The translations under genes were made by a program, and so were the position numbers. From contig JAITLC010000017.1 of NCBI GenBank assembly GCA_031278095.1, positions 1 through 51,152 on the forward strand: a DNA stretch of 51,152 nucleotides, read 5' to 3'. This stretch comes from Treponema sp. Its GTDB lineage: Bacteria > Spirochaetota > Spirochaetia > Treponematales > Breznakiellaceae. Shown one piece after another: positions 25,602-33,339 of this stretch. Position 1 is the first letter of the stretch. Every line of letters begins with the position of its first letter. The notes under the pieces are model-generated. The model saw only the letters and a program-made list of their open reading frames with translations. It was not told the origin of the DNA and ran no database searches.

Positions 25602-26573
25602 TCACCCTGCCTTTTCCGCGGCGCCTTCCGCGAGACGGATTCTCCGGAAACACCAGGGCGCTCCCGCATAGATCCACAATTCAAGACATGCAAACTGCAG
25701 GAATACTGCAAGACGGTAGATTCCGGCTCCCTCTTCAATTCCCAGAAGACGCCTCAGCATGGAAAAGATGATAAACACAAGGACAACTCCTGCAATTCCC
25801 AGCAGGAACCGTGCCGCCTGAGTAAAGAAGGCCGCCGCTCCCCTGCGTCCGAAAACCGCCGCTGCATTAAATTTTAATTTATTGACAGCAATGCTGTAGC
25901 CGAATCCCATGCCCAGAACAACTCCGCCCGGCATGATAAGAGATTGTACCGCATCGGGCATTTCTTTGGCGGCCTGGGGATTGTAGAGAATCATCACAAA
26001 GGCTGCCGCGGCGCTTGCGATAAGCTGTACACGCATACCCCCCTTGAGGAGAAAGGCCGCAAATCTTTCGGCGCAGAGAAAGTATACTGTCAGTACCAGT
26101 GCGCCGAGAATCCAGCCCCCTGCAAGATCCGTGGGAAAGTGAACGCCCAGGTAGACGCGGGAAAACCCGACCAGAAGGGTGATGAGAATGGCTGCCGTCC
26201 AGGCCTGCCATTTTTTGAACCAGGATGCAACGATGCTCCACATGGTCAGCGAAATCTGGGCGTGCCCCGAAGGGAGGCCGTAGAGGCCCTCCCGGATCAT
26301 TCCTACCGAGGGATCCCAGCCGGGCCAGAAAGGCCGGGGCTGTTTACAGAGAAATTTCAGGCTTAGGTTGATCCATGTAGATGCCATAACCGCCAATCCC
26401 AGGCGGAATCCCTTCTTTTCATCTATACACCAATAGATAAGAGGGAGAAGAATCATGTAGGCCGGGGCGGCTCCGAAGTTGGTCACCGCTTTCATAAAGG
26501 CTGTAAGCGCCGGATTGGCGCCGCCCTGTACTGTTCTGATGAGACCGAGACCCCACCGTAATGCTGTTTCCAT
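25602..26573 (-). CDS. PAP2-superfamily membrane phosphatase
   Basis: A 323-residue membrane protein with the three phosphatase motifs of the PAP2 superfamily: KFLCKQPRP (motif 1, K-x6-RP), LPSGHAQ (motif 2, PSGH) and SRVYLGVHFPTDLAGG (motif 3, SR-x5-H-x3-D). The family removes phosphate from lipid or isoprenoid substrates such as undecaprenyl pyrophosphate or phosphatidic acid at the outer face of the membrane. About eight hydrophobic segments are visible. The C-terminal half beyond motif 3 (about 130 residues with extra helices) is longer than in minimal PAP2 proteins. It is on the same strand as mnmE and just upstream of it, so the two may be co-transcribed. The substrate is not determined. 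Confidence 0.9.
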   Translation of the reverse strand: METALRWGLGLIRTVQGGANPALTAFMKAVTNFGAAPAYMILLPLIYWCIDEKKGFRLGLAVMASTWINLSLKFLCKQPRPFWPGWDPSVGMIREGLYGLPSGHAQISLTMWSIVASWFKKWQAWTAAILITLLVGFSRVYLGVHFPTDLAGGWILGALVLTVYFLCAERFAAFLLKGGMRVQLIASAAAAFVMILYNPQAAKEMPDAVQSLIMPGGVVLGMGFGYSIAVNKLKFNAAAVFGRRGAAAFFTQAARFLLGIAGVVLVFIIFSMLRRLLGIEEGAGIYRLAVFLQFACLELWIYAGAPWCFRRIRLAEGAAEKAG

Positions 26574-26648
26574 ATTCCTGGAGCTTAGACAGAATTCGTC
26601 TTTCTGTCAACGAATTCCGGAGATATGGATCGCAAAAGAACACTTGAG

Positions 26649-26688
26649 CTTGTTCCAAAAACCGGGCGGCTTTGGAATAGCCCTGCTT
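26649..26688. repeat. Family A palindrome
   Basis: GCTTGTTCCAAAAACCGGG followed by GGCTTTGGAATAGCC forms an imperfect hairpin in the gap between the PAP2 start and the end of the lipoprotein gene at 26689. Confidence 0.7.
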
Positions 26689-27387
26689 TCAGAAATTCTC
26701 AAAAAAATTTTCGCGGAGCCGCTGAATGGCCGATGCCTGGCGTTTGATGGGTTTTGGCGTTGGGTTTATCGAAAGTATGTCCCGAACCTGGGCCTCAAGA
26801 TCAGGTTTTTCAATACTCACCAGTACCAGAAATTCGTAACGCTCTGCTCCGCCTTCCTGATTTTCATCTTCAAAAATCTGTTTTTTTATCCAGAAGACAG
26901 CTTCCTTAACGGCTCCGTAATATTCCAGGTCATAGGCCCGGCGCATGGATGCTGCAAAAAATTGACCATATTCATCATCCGGGTAGTATTCCGTCCCATG
27001 GTAGAAACGTTCTTCGATCCGTTGCGCCGCCAGAAGAGCAAAATCCTGATATACGGTAAAACCGCGGCTCCAGTGACGCAGGGCATTGAAATTGTCTCCC
27101 TCGCCGCTTCCAATAAAAACATAACGATTCCGGTATGTGTCCAGAGCTTCAACTCCCCGGATTCCCCGTTCAAGATATTCGCTGACCCAGAGCGGCAGAC
27201 CGTCGCCTTCCGCGTTGCCTTCAAAGTCTGTGATGCGGTATGCCTCTTCTGTTTTCGGCGCTTCCGTTACCGCCTGAAGAAAGACAGCGTTCCGGGAACT
27301 GCTACAGGAAAGAATACTGAAAAAAAAGAAAATCCACAGGACGGCAGCGCTAAGGAAGCACGACAGCGGATGAAATTTCAGTCTCAT
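26689..27387 (-). CDS. Conserved lipoprotein of unknown function
   Basis: A 232-residue predicted lipoprotein. I prefer ATG 27387 (MRLKFHPLSC); a TTG at 27399 lies four codons further up. The signal sequence is a long hydrophobic stretch, LSAAVLWIFFFFSILSCSSS, with lipobox ILSC at about Cys27. The mature part is acidic and aromatic (for example PLWVSEYLERG, FIGSGEGDNFNAL, YHGTEYYPDDEYGQFFAAS), with a basic C-terminal stretch of helix-forming residues. I recognise no catalytic motif. Neighbouring genes do not indicate a function. It lies directly downstream, on the same strand, of the larger lipoprotein gene at 27427, with a 39-base gap, so the two probably form an operon of envelope proteins. 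Confidence 0.75.
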   Translation of the reverse strand: MRLKFHPLSCFLSAAVLWIFFFFSILSCSSSRNAVFLQAVTEAPKTEEAYRITDFEGNAEGDGLPLWVSEYLERGIRGVEALDTYRNRYVFIGSGEGDNFNALRHWSRGFTVYQDFALLAAQRIEERFYHGTEYYPDDEYGQFFAASMRRAYDLEYYGAVKEAVFWIKKQIFEDENQEGGAERYEFLVLVSIEKPDLEAQVRDILSINPTPKPIKRQASAIQRLRENFFENF

Positions 27388-27426
27388 TGGTTTTGCCAAT
27401 AGTATTCAAATTAGTTTCGTCCCGAA

Positions 27427-29103
27427 TTATGCCCGGTTTCGGTGGAAAATCTGGGGGGGGGGGGGGGGGGTATCTTTACTTACAGCCCCTACAGTCGATT
27501 CTGAATCCCCGATCTCTTCGGCAGTGTCATGGGATGCGGAAGAAAAACCGGAAAGAACCAGTTCATTCACAATTAATCCGATGGTTTTTTCGGCGGCCGC
27601 TTCCGTGGAAAGATCCCCGGCATTCAGACTTCCTGCAGCTTGTATCTGGTCCGTAACTTCTCCGTTTCCGAAAGGATCTGCCTCTGCCGCGGCGGCCGGA
27701 TGTGCGGTTTCGGGGATAAAATGAAGCGTCAGGGAACCTTTACCCGAAAGGACGGCGGGAAGATTCAATTTTATACTTTCCGGCGGAAACTCCTGTTTTT
27801 CTGAGCCCAGGTAAAGCATAAGGGTATTCCCGGCAGCGACGAAACTGAGATCCATATCCACAAAAGATTCCCCCGGGGGGAAGAAACGCAGAAGGGGACT
27901 TCCATCAGACAGGGTAGAGAGAAGGAGCATCCCCTTTGTGTACGACAGATCCAAATCCAGGGAAGAGGAGTCTTCAAGCCCCAGGCTGAATTTCATGATA
28001 TGCCCTTCCGCCAGAGTCTTAAAGTGGAACAGAATTTGACCGTTCCCCTCGCCGTTTTTGATATTGAAGGGGAAGTCCGGAGTAATGTAGGTATCCCCTT
28101 CGGCAAAGGCAAGACCGTAAATACCGTCCGCCGGGGCCCAGCGGATCTCCTGCCCCATGGGACTGCCCAGATCCATATCGCTGCGGCCGGGATTCAAAGA
28201 GTCCTGGAGATTGCCCCAGAACTGATACAGACGAAACAGATCTTTTTTCGGCTTTTCAAAATACGCCTGCTGTCCTTTGGACGAAACAGCCACCGACATC
28301 TCCAGGGCGGCTCCCGCTGCGGGTTTCACCGAAGGATCGTCATATACGGGCATGAAGGGGAAAAGTTCCGCACGGATACTGAAGAAACCGGTCTGTTCAG
28401 GCGCCTTCCACATGAACCGGTTGGCCCCCTGAATCACCCTTCCCTCGCCGATTTTCTTCCTACCGTTATACCAGATGATATAGGGATCCAGGGAAGGATC
28501 GAAGTAAGCCTGGGCTTCCAGCATGATGGTTACACCGGGCGGTGCAAGAGAGCTGTTTCCGGCAAGGCCGGGCAGATAATTCCGGATATCTACCAGGGAA
28601 AAAGACGCCTGATCCAGATAATATACCTGCCTTTCTATCTGATAGAGGCTGTCCTTTTCGCCCATTATCTGGAAAACCATGATATAGGTACCCGGATTAA
28701 GGCCTTCAGGTATCTCAAAGTAGGGTATATCCCTGTCAAGTCTGAAAACACGGATTATTTTCCCTTCGTCCGGCTTGACTTCTTGCTCTGTTCCTTCCGG
28801 TTTCAGGGTATAGAGCGTTTTTCCGTAAACAACCCCGCCTGAATCCTTCAAAAACACCGTAAGACCCGAAACATCCGGGTCGTTGACCACTGAATTGACA
28901 AAAAAAGGCTGTATCTGATCGCCGCTGTGGATAACGGCGCAATCATCCAGGGTCTGGTTGTTCACCAGGGCGTTGACCCGGTAGGTTCCGCTCGTAGGCA
29001 GTACCGTACCCAACTCCCCGCAGGAAAAAACCAGGGCCGAAAAGATGAGAATAAACACTAAAGCTGACATGGGGAGCTTCAATTCTCCCATTTGAAGACA
29101 CAT
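27427..29103 (-). CDS. Large lipoprotein with an 18-base homopolymer at its coding end
   Basis: A 558-residue predicted lipoprotein. The signal peptide is MSALVFILIFSALVFSCGEL with lipobox Cys about residue 28 (counting from ATG 29103; ATG 29091 or 29070 are alternatives). The mature protein is beta-rich and carries several immunoglobulin-like or jelly-roll-like segments, e.g. GTYIMVFQIMG, FSIRAELFPFMPVYDD, and LEDSSSLDLDLSY. I recognise no enzyme motif. It ends with a run of five prolines encoded by 18 consecutive C (27453-27470 read as G on the plus strand), after which only nine residues remain. A one-base change would replace or extend the last residues. The tail also contains acidic low-complexity sequence. 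Membership in a treponemal surface lipoprotein family is likely but was not searched. Confidence 0.75.
   Translation of the reverse strand: MCLQMGELKLPMSALVFILIFSALVFSCGELGTVLPTSGTYRVNALVNNQTLDDCAVIHSGDQIQPFFVNSVVNDPDVSGLTVFLKDSGGVVYGKTLYTLKPEGTEQEVKPDEGKIIRVFRLDRDIPYFEIPEGLNPGTYIMVFQIMGEKDSLYQIERQVYYLDQASFSLVDIRNYLPGLAGNSSLAPPGVTIMLEAQAYFDPSLDPYIIWYNGRKKIGEGRVIQGANRFMWKAPEQTGFFSIRAELFPFMPVYDDPSVKPAAGAALEMSVAVSSKGQQAYFEKPKKDLFRLYQFWGNLQDSLNPGRSDMDLGSPMGQEIRWAPADGIYGLAFAEGDTYITPDFPFNIKNGEGNGQILFHFKTLAEGHIMKFSLGLEDSSSLDLDLSYTKGMLLLSTLSDGSPLLRFFPPGESFVDMDLSFVAAGNTLMLYLGSEKQEFPPESIKLNLPAVLSGKGSLTLHFIPETAHPAAAAEADPFGNGEVTDQIQAAGSLNAGDLSTEAAAEKTIGLIVNELVLSGFSSASHDTAEEIGDSESTVGAVSKDTPPPPPQIFHRNRA
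27453..27470. repeat. Poly-G tract, 18 bases
   Basis: Eighteen consecutive G on the plus strand within the 3' end of the lipoprotein gene on the minus strand. Homopolymers of this length are prone to slippage in replication and also to sequencing error. Confidence 0.9.
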
Positions 29104-29321
29104 ATCCGGTATTAATATACTGCCTTTTTGTACAATAATCCAGTATCGGGAGCAAATTCCTCATTTTTTTCCGAAATTCAGACCCGGACCCGCGTATTGT
29201 GCGGTTCTTTCCCTTCATGGTATCCTCAATTAACCGTATTTTGGATAGAGCTCATGTGTGTCCTTTCGGGCCGCGAGCGTAAAGAATTGATGGTACGACA
29301 TCGCCAGGAGGCGGTTTGTGT

Positions 29322-30455
29322 ATGAGGGCGACCAGGGCGCTTATTCATCTTGATGCGTTTCGCAGGAATATTCAGGCTGTCCGTTCCCATATCGGGGAAA
29401 CGTGCCGGATCTGCATCCCTGTCAAGGCGAATGCGTATGGTCACGGGAGCCTGCGTATAGCCGGCGCGGGACTCAAAGCCGGTGCATACTGTCTTGCGGT
29501 GGCCTCCGTGCAGGAAGGTGCGGAACTCCGGGCCGGGGGTATAAAAGCCCCGATTCTGCTTCTTTCCCAGGCCATACCTGAGGAATTGCCGGAAATGATA
29601 CGGAGTTCCCTCATCCCCCTGCTTTCCGATCTTGAATTTGCGGAAGAGCTTGCAAAAATAGCCGCACAATTGAAGGCAGAGGTTCAGATTCATCTCAAAG
29701 TTGATACGGGCATGTGCCGTCTGGGCTGCAGGCCGGAGGATGCTGTTTCCCTTGCCGGGGCCATGGCCGTGATGGAGGGCCTTGTTTATGCGGGGACGGC
29801 CACTCATCTCTCCGTTGCCGATTCCCTCTCTCCGCAAGACATTGAATACACCGGGATGCAGCTTGAGCGTTTCCGGGCCGTGGTGGAGAGTATACGGCAG
29901 GCGGGTATCGATCCCGGAATTGTTCATGCGGCCAATTCCGGAGGGGTGGCCTTTCACCCGGACTCCCGGCTTGACATGGTGAGGCCCGGTATCCTGCTCT
30001 ACGGTTACGGTCCGAAGGGCGCCGGCAATACAAGTCTTACCACTTCCGGTATCCCTGTTGAGCCTGTCATGGAGCTTGTCAGCAATATTGTGTTTATCAG
30101 GGAAGTAAAAAAGGGTGAAAGCGTTTCCTACGGAAGGATATGGACCGCACCTCATGATACCACGATTGGTATCATTCCTGTCGGGTATGCCGACGGTTTC
30201 CCCCGGTCTCTAAGCGGTCAGACCCATGTGGTAATCCGGGGAGAGGCCCGTCCCATTGTGGGGCGGATCTGCATGGATCAGTGCCTGGTAGACCTGGGGC
30301 CCGGTTCGCGGGTTAAACGCTGGGAAGAGGTTTCCGTTTTCGGCGGGCCTCCTCCGGGACTGGGCGCCGATGTACTGGCGGAGCGAACCGGTACCATATC
30401 CTATGAAATTACCTGTAATATCAATAAAAGGGTAGAAAGAATGTACTATGAATAA
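29322..30455 (+). CDS. alr: Alanine racemase
   Basis: A 377-residue PLP-dependent racemase. Lys35 in PVKANAYGHG binds PLP; Tyr270 in SYGRIW is the second catalytic base; the conserved GYADGFPR and GRICMDQ follow. The order and spacing match Alr of other bacteria (Lys39 and Tyr265 in the Geobacillus enzyme). It supplies D-alanine for peptidoglycan. The ATG at 29322 follows AGGAGGC and is better placed than the upstream TTG. The stop overlaps the start of the fhs remnant (ATG 30448), so in the ancestor alr and fhs were translationally coupled. Nothing abnormal in the coding sequence. Confidence 0.97.
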   Translation: MRATRALIHLDAFRRNIQAVRSHIGETCRICIPVKANAYGHGSLRIAGAGLKAGAYCLAVASVQEGAELRAGGIKAPILLLSQAIPEELPEMIRSSLIPLLSDLEFAEELAKIAAQLKAEVQIHLKVDTGMCRLGCRPEDAVSLAGAMAVMEGLVYAGTATHLSVADSLSPQDIEYTGMQLERFRAVVESIRQAGIDPGIVHAANSGGVAFHPDSRLDMVRPGILLYGYGPKGAGNTSLTTSGIPVEPVMELVSNIVFIREVKKGESVSYGRIWTAPHDTTIGIIPVGYADGFPRSLSGQTHVVIRGEARPIVGRICMDQCLVDLGPGSRVKRWEEVSVFGGPPPGLGADVLAERTGTISYEITCNINKRVERMYYE

Positions 30456-30715
30456 GAGCGGGAAAATGAGGGTTGTCGGAAAGAGCCCCGTACCGTCAGA
30501 CATCGAAATAGCCCAGGCCGTGGAAATGGAGCCGGTATCCGCCATTGCCGCAAAGATGGGGATTCCTTGATTGGCCGGCGGAGGTTACAGTCAGGCGTTC
30601 CCCATGGAGAACTTCAACCTCTACCTTACCGGGTGAGCATAGGCCGGGTACCGGACATGAACGGCGGGGCCGGTTTTGTCTGTCCGCTCTGCGGAGACAT
30701 CAGTACCATGCCGGA
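30448..30715 (+). pseudogene. fhs: Formate-tetrahydrofolate ligase (FTHFS) remnant
   Basis: Three pieces of FTHFS survive in the right order. The N-terminal piece, ATG 30448 to a TGA at 30568-30570 (40 codons), carries SDIEIAQAVEMEPVSAIAAK, as in the family's opening helix. The middle piece at 30574-30633 reads GGGYSQAFPMENFNLYLTG, matching the conserved stretch usually written GGGYAQVxPMEDINLHFTG. The C-terminal piece at about 30633-30715, in another frame, reads GGAGFVCPLCGDISTMP, as in GAGFxVxLxGDIMTMPGLP. Only about 270 of the usual ~1,670 bases remain. FTHFS makes 10-formyl-THF from formate and is the marker enzyme of acetogens. Here it cannot be functional. Whether an intact copy exists elsewhere in the genome is not visible. 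Confidence 0.85.
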
Positions 30716-30751
30716 TAGTCGATTGTTTCAAAGGCCCCTTTTCAATAGTAT

Positions 30752-30793
30752 TAGGGAAACGCCGGTTACATGATGCCAATCAGCGTTTCCTTA
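30752..30793. repeat. Family C repeat, short form
   Basis: TAGGGAAACGCCGG, a short spacer with TGATGCCAATC, then AGCGTTTCCTTA form a hairpin between the fhs remnant and clpP. It is the terminal part of the family C element at 32983-33105. Confidence 0.75.
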
Positions 30794-30815
30794 AAGCAAT
30801 TTTTTTGGAGGAACG

Positions 30816-31448
30816 ATGTACCGTTTTATAAAGAGTCAGCTTGAACAGATACGCTGTAAAGATGAGGAAGAAGAGGAGGAGGAAGAGACCAAATCCGGAA
30901 ATTCCGGCCCCGATCCCCTGATTCAGAAGATGCTTAAAACCCGGACGATTCTTCTGTCCGGAGAGATAAACAAGAACCTTGCCGAAAGAACCGTCAGGCA
31001 GCTTCTCCTGTTGGAAGACACGGGGGATGATCCTATCCGGATCTTCATTGATTCCCCCGGTGGAGACGCCGACGCCGGTTATGCTATTTTTGACATGATC
31101 CGTTTTGTAAAGCCGCAGGTCTGGACTATCGGCATGGGTCTCGTGGCCAGCGCCGCCGCAATCATTCAGCTTGCAAGCCCCGGGGATAGACGGGTGGGGC
31201 TTCCCAACAGCCATTATCTGATTCATCAGCCCCTTTCCGGAATCCGGGGTGTGGCCACGGATATTGAAATCCATGCCCGTGAACTGGATAAGCTCCGGGC
31301 CAAAATCAACCGCCTTATTGCCAATGAAACCGGCGCTCCCTTTGAACAGGTTGAAAAGGACACCGACCGGGATTACTGGATGACTGCCGAAGAAGCGGTC
31401 AAATACGGCCTCATAAACCGGGTGATCCAGAACCGTTCAGAACTGTAG
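30816..31448 (+). CDS. clpP: ClpP-type serine protease
   Basis: A 210-residue ClpP-fold protein. The catalytic Ser112 lies in GLVASAAA and His137 in YLIHQP; the spacing of 25 residues equals that of E. coli ClpP (Ser97, His122). FIDSPGGDADAGYAIFDMIR is the conserved strand-and-loop region before them. The first 20 residues (MYRFIKSQLEQIRCKD) are followed by eight consecutive Glu at about residues 17-24, unusual for ClpP and placed where the axial loops would be. A clean GGAGG precedes ATG 30816. It is the head of an operon with pth and mazG. Which Clp/Lon ATPase it pairs with cannot be told; treponemes often carry two ClpP paralogues and this could be the non-housekeeping one. Confidence 0.9.
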   Translation: MYRFIKSQLEQIRCKDEEEEEEEETKSGNSGPDPLIQKMLKTRTILLSGEINKNLAERTVRQLLLLEDTGDDPIRIFIDSPGGDADAGYAIFDMIRFVKPQVWTIGMGLVASAAAIIQLASPGDRRVGLPNSHYLIHQPLSGIRGVATDIEIHARELDKLRAKINRLIANETGAPFEQVEKDTDRDYWMTAEEAVKYGLINRVIQNRSEL

Positions 31449-31464
31449 TCTTCGGGTCTTGAGC

Positions 31465-32121
31465 ATGATAGAACTCGCCGCCTTTCTGGGAAACCCCGGC
31501 AGGGAATACGAAAGGAACCGCCACAATGCCGGACGTCTCCTGGCGGAAAAGCTGCCGTTTTTCTCCCGGCTTGCATGGCAGAAGAAGTACAAGGGCCTCT
31601 ATGCGGCCCTGGACGGCAGCAGGATTGCCGCGGAAACAGATTTCTATGTACCTTCGAGACTACACTTCCTTATGCCGGAAACATTCATGAACCTTTCCGG
31701 GGAATCGGTGTTTGCCGCCGCCTCTTTTTTCAAAATAAAACCGGAAGCAATCATCGTAGTCCATGATGAACTGGAACTCCCGCTGGGAACGGTATCTTTT
31801 AAATTTTCCGGGGGCTTGGGGGGACACAACGGACTTAGATCCATGAAAGCCTGCTTCGGCACCGCGGACTTCTGGCGTCTCCGCATCGGCATAGGCCGGC
31901 CCGACGACAGAAAACCAGGCGAAGGGGGCCCCCGGGGAAGCGGCAAGGGTATCTTTGACTGGGTTCTCTCGGACTTCAGCCGGGCGGAAGAGACTGTCCT
32001 GGCAGAGATACTGCCGCCTGCAGCCGCCGCTCTGGCGGAATCGCTGTCAAAAGGGCCCGAAAGCCTCCTTCCCGAATGGAAAAAGAAGAAAATCGGTACA
32101 ACGGAAACCGAAAGGAGTTGA
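31465..32121 (+). CDS. pth: Peptidyl-tRNA hydrolase
   Basis: A 218-residue Pth. AAFLGNPGREYERNRHNAG near the start contains the catalytic His and binding Asn residues; MPETFMNLSGESV and VVHDELELPLGTVSFKFSGG carry the other conserved residues, and GGHNGLRSM contains the substrate-binding HNG. It recycles tRNA from peptidyl-tRNAs that dissociate prematurely. ATG 31465 begins MIELAAFLG; a TTG two codons earlier is less likely. The C-terminus is basic (KKKKIGTTETERS) and slightly longer than usual. The stop codon lies within the SD of mazG (AAAGGAGTTGAC), so the two are coupled. Confidence 0.96.
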   Translation: MIELAAFLGNPGREYERNRHNAGRLLAEKLPFFSRLAWQKKYKGLYAALDGSRIAAETDFYVPSRLHFLMPETFMNLSGESVFAAASFFKIKPEAIIVVHDELELPLGTVSFKFSGGLGGHNGLRSMKACFGTADFWRLRIGIGRPDDRKPGEGGPRGSGKGIFDWVLSDFSRAEETVLAEILPPAAAALAESLSKGPESLLPEWKKKKIGTTETERS

Positions 32122-32122
32122 C

Positions 32123-32968
32123 ATGCCGGGCTCAGAAATTATATCGAACACGCGCGATTGCAGCGAAGCCTTCAAGAGTCTTTACGATGTGGTAGTGCGC
32201 CTGCGTGCCCCTGGCGGCTGTCCCTGGGACAGGGAACAGAACCCAAAGACGCTGCGGGGATATCTTATCGAGGAAACCTACGAATGCGTCGAGGCCATTG
32301 ATGAAGGCGATCCTGCCCATATCAGGGAGGAACTGGGCGACCTTTTTCTGCTTGTAACCATGCTTTCCTACATGCACGAGCAGGAAAACAGTTTTACCGT
32401 TGCCGAAGTCCTGGATAACTTACGCGAAAAATTAATCCGCCGTCATCCCCATGTGTTTGGGGAAACCAAGGCGCAGGACGGCTCAGGAGTTACTTCCGGC
32501 GAAGTTACTTCCGAGGAAGTATTGCGAAACTGGGCAAGGATCAAGGTTGAACAGGAAGGCCGCAGGCCAAAGGACTCGATCCTTGATGAAGTTTCCAAGG
32601 GCCTTCCCCCCATGAATCGTTCATACAAACTCCAGAAGAAGGCTGCAAAGGCCGGTTTTGACTTTTTGGAACTAAGGGGAGTATGCGCCAAGATCCGCGA
32701 AGAGCTTGAGGAAGCTGAGAGGGAACTGGAACACGGAGAAACACGTGCAGAAGCAGCCCTGGAAGCCGAGCTGGGCGACCTCCTCTTTTCCGTGGTGAAC
32801 CTCTGCCGCTATGTGAAGATTGAACCCTCCGCGGCCCTGCAGCGTACCAACAACAAATTTACCGAACGTTTCAAGCATGTGGAAAAACGGATGAAAGAAG
32901 CGGGCATGGAGATGAAGCGGGAGAACCTGGCCCTCATGGATGAATTCTGGGACGAGGCGAAGAGATGA
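32123..32968 (+). CDS. mazG: Nucleoside triphosphate pyrophosphohydrolase MazG
   Basis: A 281-residue tandem MazG protein. The first domain contains LRAPGGCPWDREQ, EETYECVEAID and EELGDLFLLV, the acidic E-E-x-x-E and E-x-x-D motifs that bind Mg2+. The second domain repeats these as REELEEAERELE and EAELGDLLFSVVNL. This two-domain layout matches E. coli MazG (263 residues). It hydrolyses (d)NTPs to NMP and PPi, protecting against damaged nucleotides and adjusting stringent response. ATG 32123 lies 1 base after the pth stop and uses an SD within pth. The gene ends the operon; a family C repeat begins 14 bases downstream. Confidence 0.95.
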   Translation: MPGSEIISNTRDCSEAFKSLYDVVVRLRAPGGCPWDREQNPKTLRGYLIEETYECVEAIDEGDPAHIREELGDLFLLVTMLSYMHEQENSFTVAEVLDNLREKLIRRHPHVFGETKAQDGSGVTSGEVTSEEVLRNWARIKVEQEGRRPKDSILDEVSKGLPPMNRSYKLQKKAAKAGFDFLELRGVCAKIREELEEAERELEHGETRAEAALEAELGDLLFSVVNLCRYVKIEPSAALQRTNNKFTERFKHVEKRMKEAGMEMKRENLALMDEFWDEAKR

Positions 32969-32982
32969 TAAGGGAATAGTCC

Positions 32983-33105
32983 TTAGGGAAACGCTGATTA
33001 AATGACGCCAATCGGCGTTTCCCTGTGTATTTGCTCATTTCATTGCGCATATACCGCATTAAAGCGGCACTGATGTATTCTCGGTTGAATAAATCAGTAT
33101 TTCCC
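32983..33105. repeat. Family C repeat, full-length (MITE-like)
   Basis: A 123-base unit that begins TAGGGAAACGCTGATTAAAT, forms an internal hairpin with ATCGGCGTTTCCCT, and continues through TTTGCTCATTTCATTGCGCA to AAATCAGTATTTCCC. It aligns along its whole length with the reverse complement of 43501-43621, which makes the ends visible. The ends are imperfect inverted repeats of each other (AGGGAAACGCTGATT against AGGAAGCACTGATT in the other copy). No protein is encoded. Confidence 0.85.
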
Positions 33106-33339
33106 AGAAAAACCGGTCAAAAGTCCTGCTTTCCCCTTAAAATCCATCGCAGAAGAGCAGCAGGCTCCCGGAAGAAATGGGTAAATCCGCAACAGCTCTG
33201 CAGAATTTGCGATATAAGTCTGAATTTTCAGGCCGGGAGGTAGAGCCGTTCCCAAAACTCGGTTAGTTTCGGGAAACCCCGATATTATGGTATATTGCAA
33301 CTTTAAACAGCCGGGAATACTATAAAACAGGAAGGTTTT
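33106..33339. repeat. Gap holding family D and A hairpins
   Basis: GAAAAACCGGTCAAAAGTCC near 33107 is the family D word also present at 7683 and 37277. A family A-like hairpin, GCCGTTCCCAAAACTCGG with TTTCGGGAAAC, lies around 33245-33276. The gap separates mazG from the carboxylesterase gene. A weak TATGGTATAT region near 33287 might be a -10. No gene. Confidence 0.55.

Noticed and set aside
26479-27402. 307-codon plus-strand frame
   Set aside because: Antisense across the lipoprotein and PAP2 genes, which both show clear signals.
29226-30155. 309-codon minus-strand frame
   Set aside because: Antisense to alr; Cys/His/Gly-rich shadow composition.
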